NCBI RefSeq assembly: GCF_019649015.1
Contig: NZ_BLPI01000001.1
Location: 2,971,001-3,035,000, forward strand
Direction of reading: 5' to 3'
DNA length: 64,000 bases
Source of the DNA: Agarivorans litoreus
GTDB taxonomy: Bacteria; Pseudomonadota; Gammaproteobacteria; Enterobacterales; Celerinatantimonadaceae
Shown: positions 35,454 through 44,906 of the stretch, piece by piece
Position numbering within the stretch: position 1 is the stretch's first letter
How the letters are laid out: the number at the start of each line of letters is the position of its first letter
Translations under genes and position numbers: made by a program
Notes under the pieces: model-generated
Told to the model about the DNA's origin: nothing
Seen by the model: the letters and a program-made list of their open reading frames with translations, nothing else
Databases searched by the model: none

Positions 35454-38387
35454 GTGTTGTTTAAAAAGAGCAACTTAGCAATCCTAGTATCAGTAGTATT
35501 AGCTGGGATATCTACATCAAACGTTATTGCAGATGACACTAAGCAGTCTAGTGAAAATGCAGCTACTTCGGGTGACATGACAAGTGCGGCAACGCCGCTT
35601 AATTTTACCGAACCCGCAGTACTAGAAAAAATTACCAATAGTCATAGTCAGTTTTCGGTTGTTAAAAAAACTGCTGAGCAAAGAAAAGATGGCTTAAAGA
35701 TGAATTTTGATGCGATCTCTGAAGCCGAGGCGCAATCTAAATGGCCAAACGTAAAAATCCACTCTAAGGCTGGCCCTTGGGATTGGAATACCAAAGGCGG
35801 CTTAAAAGTTGCTCTAGAAAACCCAGGCAGTGAAGACGTTCGCATCGAAATGAAAGTGAGCGATAACATTGGCATTATGGGATCGGCCGACAACCAAGTT
35901 GATCTACCAATTATTTTGCCTGCGGGCAAAACCACCACCGTAGACTTTTTGTTTAACGGTACCCAAATGAATATCGATGGCTACCGTGGTGGTGCTAAGT
36001 TAAACCTAAAAAGCATTGCCGAAATCCAATTCTATTCAGTGGGGCCTATCGCTGCACAAGAAGTGATAATTCGTGATATTAACTTTATTGAAAGAACTGG
36101 TGATTTTGTAAAATCAGAAGCGCGTGAAGCGGAAGTTATTGCTGCCCCCATTCCAACTATTTTAGCTCTGTCTGATTTTGATGACGGCTCAAAAGGCATT
36201 GTTAGCCAAACCCATGGCACAACCATCACCTCAGTAGAGCGTGATGAGGGGAAAGGCCTGAAAATTGATTACTCCGCAAACGCGTCCTACCCCAGTGTAA
36301 CTTTTAGCGCCGACAAACCTTGGAATTGGTCTGAACACGGTGACTTTACCTTAGCCTTTGATGTTGAAAACATTAGTGATGTTGGCGCACAGTTATTTAT
36401 TCGTGTAGATGATGACGTAAACGAGAAGCAAGGCGGTAGTGCAAATGGTGTTATTCATAGTCGAACTGGTTATGTTCAGCTACCAGCAGGCGAAGCGGGT
36501 ACTTACTACTTCACTTTAGAAGAGCTAGCTAAAACGCTTGATTCTGGAATGCGAGGCGAGCCACCGAAGAAGTCTTATCAAGCGCAAGCAATCAACTTTG
36601 GCTGGGGTGAGCAGAAGCTAGACCTAAGCAATATTGTTAGCTTCCAACTCTATATGCAAGATCTGCAGACTGATCTGAGTTTAGTCATCGACAACATTCG
36701 TTTAGTGCCTAACTTGAGCGCTGATACTAGCCGCTATGAAGGCTTGCTGGATGAATTTGGTCAATTTACCAATGAAGACTGGGCAGAAAAAATTCACTCA
36801 GCTGAAGAGCTGCAAGCTCATGCAAAAGCCGATGTTAAGTTGATTGATTCGGCCAAACCCATGGACGACCGTACGCTCTATGGCGGTTGGAAAAACGGAC
36901 CTAAACTAGAAGCGACAGGTTACTTTAGAACTGAGAAAGTAGATGGGAAATGGTCTTTAGTTGATCCAAGCGGTTATCTGTATTTTGCCACGGGTTTAGA
37001 CAACATTCGCATGGACGATACCTACACCACCACTGGAGTTAGCTTCACCGATTTGGTGTTGTCGGAAGATCTTAGCTTGCGTCCTAGCCAGATTTCTCAA
37101 GACAGTTACGTAGACAACCAAGATGCACGTTCAGTGGCTTCGCAGTTACGTAATAGCATGTTTACTTGGCTGCCTAGCTACCAAGATGCCTTGGCGCAAA
37201 ACTACCAATATTCCACCATGATTCACACCGGCCCGCTTGAGCATGGCGAAGTTTATAGCTTTTACAGTGCTAACTTGCAGCGTAAATATGCGCCAGATTC
37301 TCGCGATGAGGCGATTGCGGTTTGGCGCGACGTAACCCTAGCTCGTATGTTGGATTGGGGATTTACCTCGTTAGGCAACTGGGCTGATCCAAGTTTCTAC
37401 GGTAATCAAAAAGTTGCTTATGTTGCCAATGGCTGGATCGTGGGTGATCACCAACGGATTAATACCGGTAACGATTACTGGGGACCAATGCACGATCCTT
37501 ACGACCCAGAGTTTGTTGAGTCTGTGAAAACCATGGCTAAGCAAGTTGCCGCAGAGGTAAAGCAAGACCCATGGTGTATTGGCACCTTTGTGGATAACGA
37601 AATGAGCTGGGGTAACACCGAGTTTGATGCTAACCACTATGCCTTAGCGATTGCTGCTTTGCGTGCTGATGCTAAAAATAGCTTTGCTAAAGCTGCGTTT
37701 GTTGGCTTGTTAGAAGCGAAATATGCAAAAGACTTAAACGCACTTAATCAAGCCTGGGGAAGCGAGCTTAAATCATGGGATGAACTGGCTAAAGGCTATG
37801 TGCATCAAGGTGAGTTGAACGACGCACTTAAGGCTGATTACAGCATGTTCTTGGCTGACCACTCTGATCGTTACTTTGCGATTGTACAGCAACAGATGAA
37901 GCAGGTATTACCTAACCACCTTTACCTAGGGGCGCGTTTTACTGAGTGGGGGATCACGCCAGAAGCTGCAAATAGTGCTGCACAATATGTAGATGTAATG
38001 AGCTACAACCTCTACGGCAATGATATGTCGAAGGGCGATTGGAGCCACCTTGCCGAGTTGGATATGCCAAGCATTATTGGTGAGTTCCACTTTGGTGCTA
38101 CCGACAGTGGTATGTTCCATCCAGGTCTAGTGGCTGCAGATACCCAACAAGGGCGTGCCGAGAAGTATGCCCACTATATGGATAGCGTTATTGCTAATCC
38201 TTACTTTGTTGGTGCGCATTGGTTCCAGTACTTAGATTCGCCAACTACTGGTCGAGCTTGGGACGGGGAAAACTACAACAATGGTTTTGTCACTGTAGCT
38301 GACTCGCCCTATGAAAAACTGGTAGCAGGAGCTGCAGAAGTTAACCGTAAGCTGTATCCGCAGCGTTACCCAGAGCTGGTGAAGTAG
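35454..38387 (+). CDS. Exported GH50 beta-agarase (copy A)
   Basis: The 977-residue enzyme starts at GTG 35454, supported by GGGAGG at 35441-35446 and a signal peptide ending near SNVIA. The longer frame back to 35397 runs through the operator array and has no ribosome site. Two beta-sandwich CBM-like domains lie N-terminal (about 50-215 and 230-420), followed by the GH50 barrel (about 480-975). Catalytic residues by family comparison are Glu716 (DNEMSWGN, acid/base) and Glu877 (GEFHFGA, nucleophile). It should release neoagaro-oligosaccharides, often neoagarobiose, from agarose in the periplasm or medium. An 11-base terminator follows. Confidence 0.92.
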   Translation: MLFKKSNLAILVSVVLAGISTSNVIADDTKQSSENAATSGDMTSAATPLNFTEPAVLEKITNSHSQFSVVKKTAEQRKDGLKMNFDAISEAEAQSKWPNVKIHSKAGPWDWNTKGGLKVALENPGSEDVRIEMKVSDNIGIMGSADNQVDLPIILPAGKTTTVDFLFNGTQMNIDGYRGGAKLNLKSIAEIQFYSVGPIAAQEVIIRDINFIERTGDFVKSEAREAEVIAAPIPTILALSDFDDGSKGIVSQTHGTTITSVERDEGKGLKIDYSANASYPSVTFSADKPWNWSEHGDFTLAFDVENISDVGAQLFIRVDDDVNEKQGGSANGVIHSRTGYVQLPAGEAGTYYFTLEELAKTLDSGMRGEPPKKSYQAQAINFGWGEQKLDLSNIVSFQLYMQDLQTDLSLVIDNIRLVPNLSADTSRYEGLLDEFGQFTNEDWAEKIHSAEELQAHAKADVKLIDSAKPMDDRTLYGGWKNGPKLEATGYFRTEKVDGKWSLVDPSGYLYFATGLDNIRMDDTYTTTGVSFTDLVLSEDLSLRPSQISQDSYVDNQDARSVASQLRNSMFTWLPSYQDALAQNYQYSTMIHTGPLEHGEVYSFYSANLQRKYAPDSRDEAIAVWRDVTLARMLDWGFTSLGNWADPSFYGNQKVAYVANGWIVGDHQRINTGNDYWGPMHDPYDPEFVESVKTMAKQVAAEVKQDPWCIGTFVDNEMSWGNTEFDANHYALAIAALRADAKNSFAKAAFVGLLEAKYAKDLNALNQAWGSELKSWDELAKGYVHQGELNDALKADYSMFLADHSDRYFAIVQQQMKQVLPNHLYLGARFTEWGITPEAANSAAQYVDVMSYNLYGNDMSKGDWSHLAELDMPSIIGEFHFGATDSGMFHPGLVAADTQQGRAEKYAHYMDSVIANPYFVGAHWFQYLDSPTTGRAWDGENYNNGFVTVADSPYEKLVAGAAEVNRKLYPQRYPELVK

Positions 38388-38402
38388 GCTCTGTTTGTAG
38401 CC

Positions 38403-38431
38403 AAAAGACGAGCCTAGCTCGTCTTTTGTTT
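38403..38431 (+). terminator. Terminator after GH50 copy A
   Basis: A perfect 11-base stem (38403-38413 with 38417-38427) with a 3-base loop ends in TTTT and a T-rich tail. Confidence 0.9.
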
Positions 38432-38482
38432 TATCTAAATCACTATAAAAATCATTACACTAAACGCGTAGTAAGGAAACAT

Positions 38483-39460
38483 ATGCCCACTATCATAGAC
38501 GTAGCAAAAAAAGCTGGCGTGTCTGTTGCCACAGTATCGCGAATAATTAATCAAACCACCTTTGTTAGTGAAGCCAAAGTGGAAAAAGTAAATCAGGCGA
38601 TAAAAGCACTGAACTTTATCCCAAATTATCACGCGCAAAATCTCACTAATAACCCTAAAATTGGTCCTGCGATGATTGTGCAGTCAATACAAGATCCGCT
38701 TACCGCCACTTTGCTAAAAGCTTTGTCGGCAGAGGCATCTAGTAACTCAATGCCGCTACACTTGGTTTCTGGTGCGCATTCAGAAGCACAAGAAATTGAG
38801 ATGTTAGAAAACTACTTAAGCCTTGGAGTGCAGTCCTTATATTTTGAAAGTGTGTATATGGCAGACGCTAGACTGAGCGAATTTATGCGTTTACACCCCG
38901 GTTTATTGGTTGCTAAACGTTATTTATCCAGCCATGCCAAACAGTGTTTGCATTTAGACATTGTTACCAGCCTTTGGCTGGCAGTAAAACTGTTGGTGGA
39001 GCACGGTCATAAGCATATTACGGTAATGTGTGAAGCGCAGCAGTACTTCGCTATTGAACAAGGCTTAAGCCATATCGATAGCCCATTTAAGCAAGCTAAC
39101 ATTACTCTTAGTCGCTTATCCCATGATCCCAACGACTGCTTGAGTAGTGATGCTTTGTCGTCGCCAGCTTCAGCTTTTATTTGTTTGTCAGCGCGTTTGA
39201 GCTGGCCGGTATGGCAACAGCTAAAAGAGCAGCTGAGCTGTACTAAGCCTTTTGAATTTATTGGCTCGTCCAATAATGCAGCAGACAGCAAAGCCAGCTA
39301 TAGCACTCTCTATTACCCCGTGCAGGCAATGGCGCAGCAAGCCTTAAGCTTCTTAAGTAGTCAACAGCAGGCTATTCCCAAAGTGTTTATGGCGCAGCTT
39401 CAAGAGCGTTACTCAGATCAAGAGTTGGGTTATTTAAGTGATTTAGGAGCAACCGCTTAA
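38483..39460 (+). CDS. LacI-family transcriptional regulator (second)
   Basis: The 325-residue regulator starts at ATG 38483, with GTAAGGA just upstream. The helix-turn-helix is PTIIDVAKKAGVSVATVSRI (residues 2-21), the hinge follows, and the sensor domain (about 60-320) is more diverged than usual. It sits between an agarase gene and the GH2 gene, so it may regulate either; I see no convincing palindrome that identifies its target. The effector is unknown. Confidence 0.87.
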   Translation: MPTIIDVAKKAGVSVATVSRIINQTTFVSEAKVEKVNQAIKALNFIPNYHAQNLTNNPKIGPAMIVQSIQDPLTATLLKALSAEASSNSMPLHLVSGAHSEAQEIEMLENYLSLGVQSLYFESVYMADARLSEFMRLHPGLLVAKRYLSSHAKQCLHLDIVTSLWLAVKLLVEHGHKHITVMCEAQQYFAIEQGLSHIDSPFKQANITLSRLSHDPNDCLSSDALSSPASAFICLSARLSWPVWQQLKEQLSCTKPFEFIGSSNNAADSKASYSTLYYPVQAMAQQALSFLSSQQQAIPKVFMAQLQERYSDQELGYLSDLGATA

Positions 39461-39464
39461 TGCT

Positions 39465-39501
39465 AGAACAGCAAGCTAGTTAGGCTAGCTTGCTGTTCTT
39501 T
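39465..39501. terminator. Bidirectional terminator between LacI and GH2 genes
   Basis: A perfect 15-base stem (39465-39479 with 39485-39499) with a 5-base loop separates two convergent genes. T tracts are short. Confidence 0.82.
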
Positions 39502-39512
39502 ATCGCCTAGGC

Positions 39513-41984
39513 TTACTCAAGTATAAAGCGTTGTACTTTAAAGAAGCCCTCAGGCGTGGTAATTCTCACTAGAATATTTTCTTCTTCTCCAGTGTATTTT
39601 ATTAACGCTAGGGCCCGACCTTGATGGGTGTCTATGTGGCTTGCGTTAAAGGCTTGCACGCTGGCTGGGTGGCCATTATCTAGCCCCACTAACTCGGCTG
39701 GACCGGTTAGCTCAAAACTTAGTTGGGTGTTTTGATGACTAACCGGTTTTCCTTCGTTATCTGCCAATTGTACTACCAGATGCTGGTATCCCGCTTGACC
39801 CTTCTTTAAAGGAGCGCCTTCAACAGTTACCACTAAGTCACTGGCGGCTTGAGTGGTGCTAAGGCGGTGGGTTGCCAACACTTTACCATCGGTTTTAGCT
39901 AGAGCGACCAGCTCCCCAGGTTGAAACGGCAAGGCCCAGCGAAACATTCTATCAGCTTGGTCAGCAAGTTGTTTGCTGCCAATTGTTCGCCCGTTGAGTT
40001 GCAGCTCTACCTCTTGGCAATTGCTGATGACTTCAATGGCGATTAATTGGTTGCTGCTAAAATTCCAATGTTGTTGTTGCTCTGGCCAAATCCACAGTTT
40101 TCTTTTCCAAGCTTGTGGGTCGCGCTCTTCAAGGCTCAAACTATCGGTTTTATATACAAAGCGTTCTTCATCAAATACCTGATTATGAATTTGCACCATG
40201 GGCGTGTTGGTCCACAGTGATTGAAATAGGTAGTAGGGTGCCTTTTTAAAGCCAGCAGTATCGAGTAAGCCAGCGGCTAGTGCCTTAGTTGGCCACTGTT
40301 GATGTACCTCACCCAAGTAATCAATACCGGTCCATAGGAATAAACCCGCGACATGTGAGCGCTCACTTACCGCCTTCCACTCGTGCCACTGGGGTAGTGC
40401 TTCGTTACTTATAATAGGAAGCTCGGGGTGATGCTGGTGGCCATAGTCATAAAGCACTTGCCGGTAACTAAAGCCAATTACATCTAAGGATTTTGCATAA
40501 CCATTTAAATAGCTTACCGAGGGCAATATACAGTTGGCGGTAACGGGTCTTGATACATCTTCTTCGCGCACCCATTGCGCTAATTGATGAGCTGTTTTGC
40601 CTATGTCATAGTCATGATGGGGTAGGGTCTTGAGCTTTTTTCTGATTTGCTGGGGGGAGTTTGGCGGCAGGTTCCAGAAGTAATTGCCATTCCAGTTAGC
40701 ATCGAAAAAGCCGGTTGCTTCTACATTTCTTGGGTAGGTCCATTCTATTTCGTTGCCGATGCTCCACATGAAAATGCATGGGTGGTTGATGTGAGCTCTT
40801 AAGGCATTTTTGAGGTCTTGTTTAGCGTGAGTTTGAAAATGCTCCGCATAACCTCGCGAGGCTGCATCATTATGCTGCTCATTCATGTTCAGGCGTTTGT
40901 CTTTGGGGAAGTCCCATTCATCAAAAAACTCGTCTTGAACTAAAAAGCCTAAACGGTCGCACAGTGATAGCAGCACTTCAGATGAGGGATTATGTGCCAT
41001 TCTAATCGCATTTACGCCAGCTTCTTTTAGCCTAGTGAGTCGACGTTCCCATACGGCCTCTGGCACAGCTGCGCCCACTAAGCCACCATCGTGATGTAAA
41101 CAAACACCTTTAATTTTGGTGGCTTGCCCATTCAAGAAGAAGCCCTGCTGGCTGTTAAAATGAAAATCTCTAAGGCCAAAGGTTGTAGTGATGCAATCTA
41201 ACTCTTTAGAGCCAGCAGTTAGCTTGGTGGTCATTTGGTAAAGTGTTGGGGAGTCGGGAGACCACAGTTTGGGTTGCAATATGTCACAGCTAAAGGCAAA
41301 GGCTTGTTCTGTATTGCTTAGTGTTGCTTGATGTTGATAACTGGCGACTGGGCGCCCGGTAGCTAACTCAACGATATGGCTATCTATTTGAATATGTTGA
41401 TTTAGCTGCTCAGTCACCACCTTAAATTTGTGTAATATTTGAGCGAAGCCTTGGTTTATTTCTATGCTATCAACAACGCTACTCCAAATGGGAATGTGCA
41501 CAGCGTTTACCATTATCAGTTTTACTTCTCGATAAATGCCTGCTCCGGGATACCAGCGGCTGTCGGCTATCCGGCTGCGGTCTACTTTTATTTTCAGCTG
41601 ATTATCGGTCGCTTTTAAATACTGGCTGATCTCGAAGTAAAATGGTGAGTAACCATAGTGTTGTTTACCCAGCAATTGTTGGTTTAACCATAGGCTAGCG
41701 TTGTTATAAATCCCATCAAATAAGATAAATACCCGTTGGCCTTTTTTTAGCTCTTTCATATCAAAGCTTTTTTGGTACCAACCAATTCCACCCGGCAAGT
41801 AGGCCGTTGCGCCTTCGAGTTGAGATGAAAATGGCTGCTCAATGCTCCAGTCGTGGGGCAGGGTAACGCTGCGCCAGTCATTTTCAGTGGTTGAGTGATG
41901 GGCGGTTTGTAATTGGAACTGCCAATTAGCATTAAAATCGATGGTTTGGCGTGATGGTCTAGGCGTTTTGCTGGAAATAGACAT
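39513..41984 (-). CDS. GH2 beta-galactosidase, probably agarolytic and cytoplasmic
   Basis: The 823-residue enzyme shows no signal peptide. Order: sugar-binding domain (about 15-180), immunoglobulin-like domain, TIM barrel (about 285-600) and C-terminal beta domains. Glu412 in WSIGNEIEW fits the acid/base and Glu528 in ISNEALPQW the nucleophile. GH2 beta-galactosidases that trim the reducing or non-reducing galactose of agaro-oligosaccharides are known in marine Vibrio. Its pairing with the GH117 gene, 88 bases upstream on the same strand, supports joint saccharification of imported oligosaccharides. Plain lactase activity cannot be excluded. Confidence 0.86.
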   Translation of the reverse strand: MSISSKTPRPSRQTIDFNANWQFQLQTAHHSTTENDWRSVTLPHDWSIEQPFSSQLEGATAYLPGGIGWYQKSFDMKELKKGQRVFILFDGIYNNASLWLNQQLLGKQHYGYSPFYFEISQYLKATDNQLKIKVDRSRIADSRWYPGAGIYREVKLIMVNAVHIPIWSSVVDSIEINQGFAQILHKFKVVTEQLNQHIQIDSHIVELATGRPVASYQHQATLSNTEQAFAFSCDILQPKLWSPDSPTLYQMTTKLTAGSKELDCITTTFGLRDFHFNSQQGFFLNGQATKIKGVCLHHDGGLVGAAVPEAVWERRLTRLKEAGVNAIRMAHNPSSEVLLSLCDRLGFLVQDEFFDEWDFPKDKRLNMNEQHNDAASRGYAEHFQTHAKQDLKNALRAHINHPCIFMWSIGNEIEWTYPRNVEATGFFDANWNGNYFWNLPPNSPQQIRKKLKTLPHHDYDIGKTAHQLAQWVREEDVSRPVTANCILPSVSYLNGYAKSLDVIGFSYRQVLYDYGHQHHPELPIISNEALPQWHEWKAVSERSHVAGLFLWTGIDYLGEVHQQWPTKALAAGLLDTAGFKKAPYYLFQSLWTNTPMVQIHNQVFDEERFVYKTDSLSLEERDPQAWKRKLWIWPEQQQHWNFSSNQLIAIEVISNCQEVELQLNGRTIGSKQLADQADRMFRWALPFQPGELVALAKTDGKVLATHRLSTTQAASDLVVTVEGAPLKKGQAGYQHLVVQLADNEGKPVSHQNTQLSFELTGPAELVGLDNGHPASVQAFNASHIDTHQGRALALIKYTGEEENILVRITTPEGFFKVQRFILE

Positions 41985-42040
41985 GAAATCTCGGCGTACA
42001 GAAAATAGAGAGTGATAGCTATCGCGCTAAGAGTTAATAG

Positions 42041-42064
42041 TTAGCCCACCTGGTGGTGGGCTAA
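42041..42064 (-). other. Strong hairpin between GH117 and GH2 genes
   Basis: A perfect 10-base stem (42041-42050 with 42055-42064) and TGGT loop without a T tract on either side. It may protect or process the GH117 transcript, or be a weak terminator. Confidence 0.6.
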
Positions 42065-42072
42065 CAGTGTAT

Positions 42073-43155
42073 TTAATTTGAATTTTGATAGGTTGAAGCA
42101 TCAAGAATTTGTTTCTTCACCCGGTAACGGCAAATGTAGTTCCAGTTCCAAGAGGCGTCATACTTGTGGCATAAGCCCCATTCAAGGCCGGGTGATTCTA
42201 TGCCAGTATTTTGATTTGGGCGGAATATGCCAAGCGCTTCCGGTGCGCCTTTAATGTACGACATGATCTCAAAGTTAATACCATCAGCTGCCCATTGTAC
42301 GGTATTTTTTTCTGGGCCGTCGGTGGTGATAAGCGACGCTATGCCACCATCTTTGTGCCAAACAGCCACTTCGTGGCCACTGTTTGAGATAGGGTTGTAT
42401 TCTGATTTTACGTAGGGACCAAGAATGTCTTTTGCTATTGCTACACCGTGTTTAATCTCGCGACCACCCATGTTCATTTCTTCACCCATGGTTTCACCTT
42501 TGTAGTAAAGGTAGAACTCACCCTTGAAGAACATTAGGCAAGGATCGTGCACTTTATGGCTGTCGAAGCTGCCTTTTGAGTTGACTAAGAAGCGGTTGTC
42601 TTCTTCGGTGCGCCATTCGCCATCTTTAGCTGGGCTTAAAATTGGCGCGGGTGACTTGGTCCATGGGCCAAATGGGCTATCGGCCCAAGCAATGGCAATT
42701 TCTTCAAATTGACGGTTGGTATAAGGTGCTTGAACAGTCTGGTAAACCAAGTAGTACTTACCTTCGTGGGCTAACACTTCTGGAGTGAATACTGCGCGGT
42801 CGTCGTAGGCTCCTGCTTCACCTGGAGCAATGGCACAACCGTGTTCATTCCAAGTAATGCCATCTTCAGAGCTGGCGTGCCAAACTTCAGTAAGATCCCA
42901 CGGGAACACCTTGTCTTTTGGATTACCGGTAAAGCCGAGGGTTTCCCCTTCGCCTTTGGTATACCAGCAGTGGTAAGTCCCATCCACTTCAATTACTGCA
43001 GTGGGATCGCGACGAATAACACCTTCTTCAAAAGCAAAGTCACCTTTTAAGCTTTGCTCTTCAAACTCAACCATCCACTCAGGCCCTTTATTATCGTAAC
43101 CACGCTCAATAGCGCGTTTACTCGCCAAGCTTAGCTTGCTACCTGTCCCTGACAT
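42073..43155 (-). CDS. GH117 alpha-1,3-3,6-anhydro-L-galactosidase (neoagarobiose hydrolase)
   Basis: The 360-residue five-bladed propeller enzyme starts at ATG 43155, with AGAGGTAG just upstream; the frame is open to 43218 but without a ribosome site. An N-terminal helical dimerisation segment ([16 protein letters not shown]) is typical of the family. Likely catalytic residues are Asp50 (RRDPTAVI), Asp204 (KVHDPCLMF) and His261 (SGHEVAVW). No signal peptide, so it acts in the cytoplasm, splitting neoagarobiose into D-galactose and AHG. It heads a minus-strand pair with GH2 and has an operator-like site upstream. Confidence 0.93.
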   Translation of the reverse strand: MSGTGSKLSLASKRAIERGYDNKGPEWMVEFEEQSLKGDFAFEEGVIRRDPTAVIEVDGTYHCWYTKGEGETLGFTGNPKDKVFPWDLTEVWHASSEDGITWNEHGCAIAPGEAGAYDDRAVFTPEVLAHEGKYYLVYQTVQAPYTNRQFEEIAIAWADSPFGPWTKSPAPILSPAKDGEWRTEEDNRFLVNSKGSFDSHKVHDPCLMFFKGEFYLYYKGETMGEEMNMGGREIKHGVAIAKDILGPYVKSEYNPISNSGHEVAVWHKDGGIASLITTDGPEKNTVQWAADGINFEIMSYIKGAPEALGIFRPNQNTGIESPGLEWGLCHKYDASWNWNYICRYRVKKQILDASTYQNSN

Positions 43156-43206
43156 ATCTACCTCTATTTGTTGAAAATCTAAATTGTTTAATAACTTCTG
43201 GCTACA

Positions 43207-43232
43207 AAGGTAAACCAATTTTGGTTAATGGT
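43207..43232. promoter_or_regulatory. Operator-like sites before GH117
   Basis: AAGGTAAACCAA at 43207-43218 matches 8 of 10 fixed bases, and a half-site TTGGT follows at 43221. They lie 52-77 bases upstream of the GH117 start. The 439-base divergent gap 43156-43594 also holds a CRP-like AGTGA-N6-ACACA at 43273-43288 (8 of 10), half-sites near 43389, 43420 and 43452, and two operators at 43498-43550. Confidence 0.5.
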
Positions 43233-43497
43233 ACATTAACTTGCTCTCAAGCAGCTATTGAGATGAAAGAAAAGTGACCAATGACACACTTTTGTAACTT
43301 AATTATTAGCTTTCATAATCCTCTTGTTTAATTCAATAATGGTTTTGTATGACAAGCTTTGTACGCGCCAACCCGCATGAACAAAGGCTTGGTAAATGTT
43401 AACGCCTATTAACTTATCAACCAATTAGCGGTTTCACTTCGCATTTTGCCAACCAATGACTGTATTTATGTCGAAATGTTAGCGGCGTCACTTTAAA

Positions 43498-43550
43498 TTG
43501 GTTGATCATTATGTACGATGAACCTAGTTATTTAGATATTGGTTTACCAG
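43498..43550. promoter_or_regulatory. Operator pair before the LacY-like operon
   Basis: TTGGTTGATCAT at 43498 (8 of 10) and TTGGTTTACCAG at 43539 (9 of 10), 41 bases apart. The second lies 45 bases before the permease start codon. Confidence 0.62.
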
Positions 43551-43594
43551 TGCGCTAGGCATTGAGTAGCTATCGCAAAATTAATGGAGTAATC

Positions 43595-44863
43595 ATGAAA
43601 ACCGATTCTAACCGAGTCGCCATGGGCAAAGTTTGCCTTATGTACTTTTTTTACAACTTCTTCTGGTCGTTAAGCTCAGGTTCTTTATTTGCTGTATGGC
43701 TGAATGACAAAGTTGGCATTGATGGCTCTCAGATTGGCGTATTGTTTGGCTTGCAAACCGGTATTGCAGTTTTGTTTAAGCCTGCTTTTGGCTATATCCT
43801 CGATAAGCTTGGTCTTAAAAAACACCTCATATACTTTATCTCTTTCTTAAGTTTGTTAATTGGTCCTTTCTACATTTATGTATACGGCCCACTACTGGGT
43901 AACGATTCAACATTTGTATTGGGTATTGTGGCAGGTTCTGTGTACTTGGGTATGTTGTTCCAAGCGGGTAGTGGTGTTATCGCTTCTTACAGCGACCGTT
44001 TTGCGCGTTGCCATGATAACGATTTCGGACTGGTTAACGGCTTTGGTATCGCGGCTTGGGGGGTATCGGCAGTATTGGCTGGTTACCTTTACAACATCAA
44101 TCCAGACTTTATTTTCTACGCTTGTAGTATTGCAGCCTTGTTAATGTTGACCTGTGCTTGGTTGCTTAAAGTTAGCCATTTAGAAGACGTAGATAACGAT
44201 GTTATCTCGCAAGAAAAGATCCAAAAAGAAGACGTTATTCGTTTATTGAAGAATCCTAAAATGTGGGCCTTCATGACTTATGCGGGCACTATCTCGGTAG
44301 TGTTTTGGACATCGATGAGCCAGTTTACTCGTTACTTTATTAGCTTCTTCCCTACCCAAGAGGAAGGTATTTCCTTTAGCTCTAATATGGACGGGCTTAC
44401 TGCTATCTTCCTGTTCTTTGTAAGTGCTGGTGTGCCTTTCATTATTCGTAAAATTGGTGCTAAAGGCAGCTTAATTCTTACTGCTGTTGGTATTACCTCA
44501 TTCTTATTGATGATTGGTTTTGCTGGCTTGGGGGAGAAAAATCTCTACTTAGCCGTTGTCGCTAAATTGCTATTCGGCATCGTTAATCCGCTGTTGATTG
44601 TGTCGGTATTTGCTTACACCGCCGAGCAGTTTGATAAGAAAGTTAATTCCTTCACTTACATGTTTGGATTCCAAGTGGTTAATAACCTGATGACGGCCAT
44701 TGCTGCGCCAGTTATGGGGGTGATGTACGACCAACATGGATTCCCACATAGCTATATCTATTTTGGTGTGTTCGCTGCTGTTGCCACGGTATTGGCGATG
44801 TTCACACTAAGTTCCAAGAAGACGCTGACTACAACAGATAAACAAGAAACTGTAGCAGCTTAA
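43595..44863 (+). CDS. LacY-like oligosaccharide:H+ symporter (MFS)
   Basis: The 422-residue, 12-helix permease resembles the LacY/RafB oligosaccharide symporter family (YFFYNFFWSLSSGSLFAVWL start, LDKLGLKKH loop between helices 2 and 3). The ATG at 43595 has GGAG at 43585-43588; the frame extends to 43562 without support. It is first in an operon with a maltoporin-like porin and two GH50 agarases. Neoagarobiose or small neoagarooligosaccharides are the likely cargo, an inference from the operon and from the cytoplasmic GH117 and GH2. Confidence 0.85.
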   Translation: MKTDSNRVAMGKVCLMYFFYNFFWSLSSGSLFAVWLNDKVGIDGSQIGVLFGLQTGIAVLFKPAFGYILDKLGLKKHLIYFISFLSLLIGPFYIYVYGPLLGNDSTFVLGIVAGSVYLGMLFQAGSGVIASYSDRFARCHDNDFGLVNGFGIAAWGVSAVLAGYLYNINPDFIFYACSIAALLMLTCAWLLKVSHLEDVDNDVISQEKIQKEDVIRLLKNPKMWAFMTYAGTISVVFWTSMSQFTRYFISFFPTQEEGISFSSNMDGLTAIFLFFVSAGVPFIIRKIGAKGSLILTAVGITSFLLMIGFAGLGEKNLYLAVVAKLLFGIVNPLLIVSVFAYTAEQFDKKVNSFTYMFGFQVVNNLMTAIAAPVMGVMYDQHGFPHSYIYFGVFAAVATVLAMFTLSSKKTLTTTDKQETVAA

Positions 44864-44906
44864 ATAATCGAAACACTATTTTTAAATAAGGATGTTAGGT
44901 AAACGT

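Noticed and set aside
38388-42072. Operator for the second LacI regulator
   Set aside because: Several short palindromes such as GACTAGTC (35250) exist nearby but none is repeated at a second promoter.
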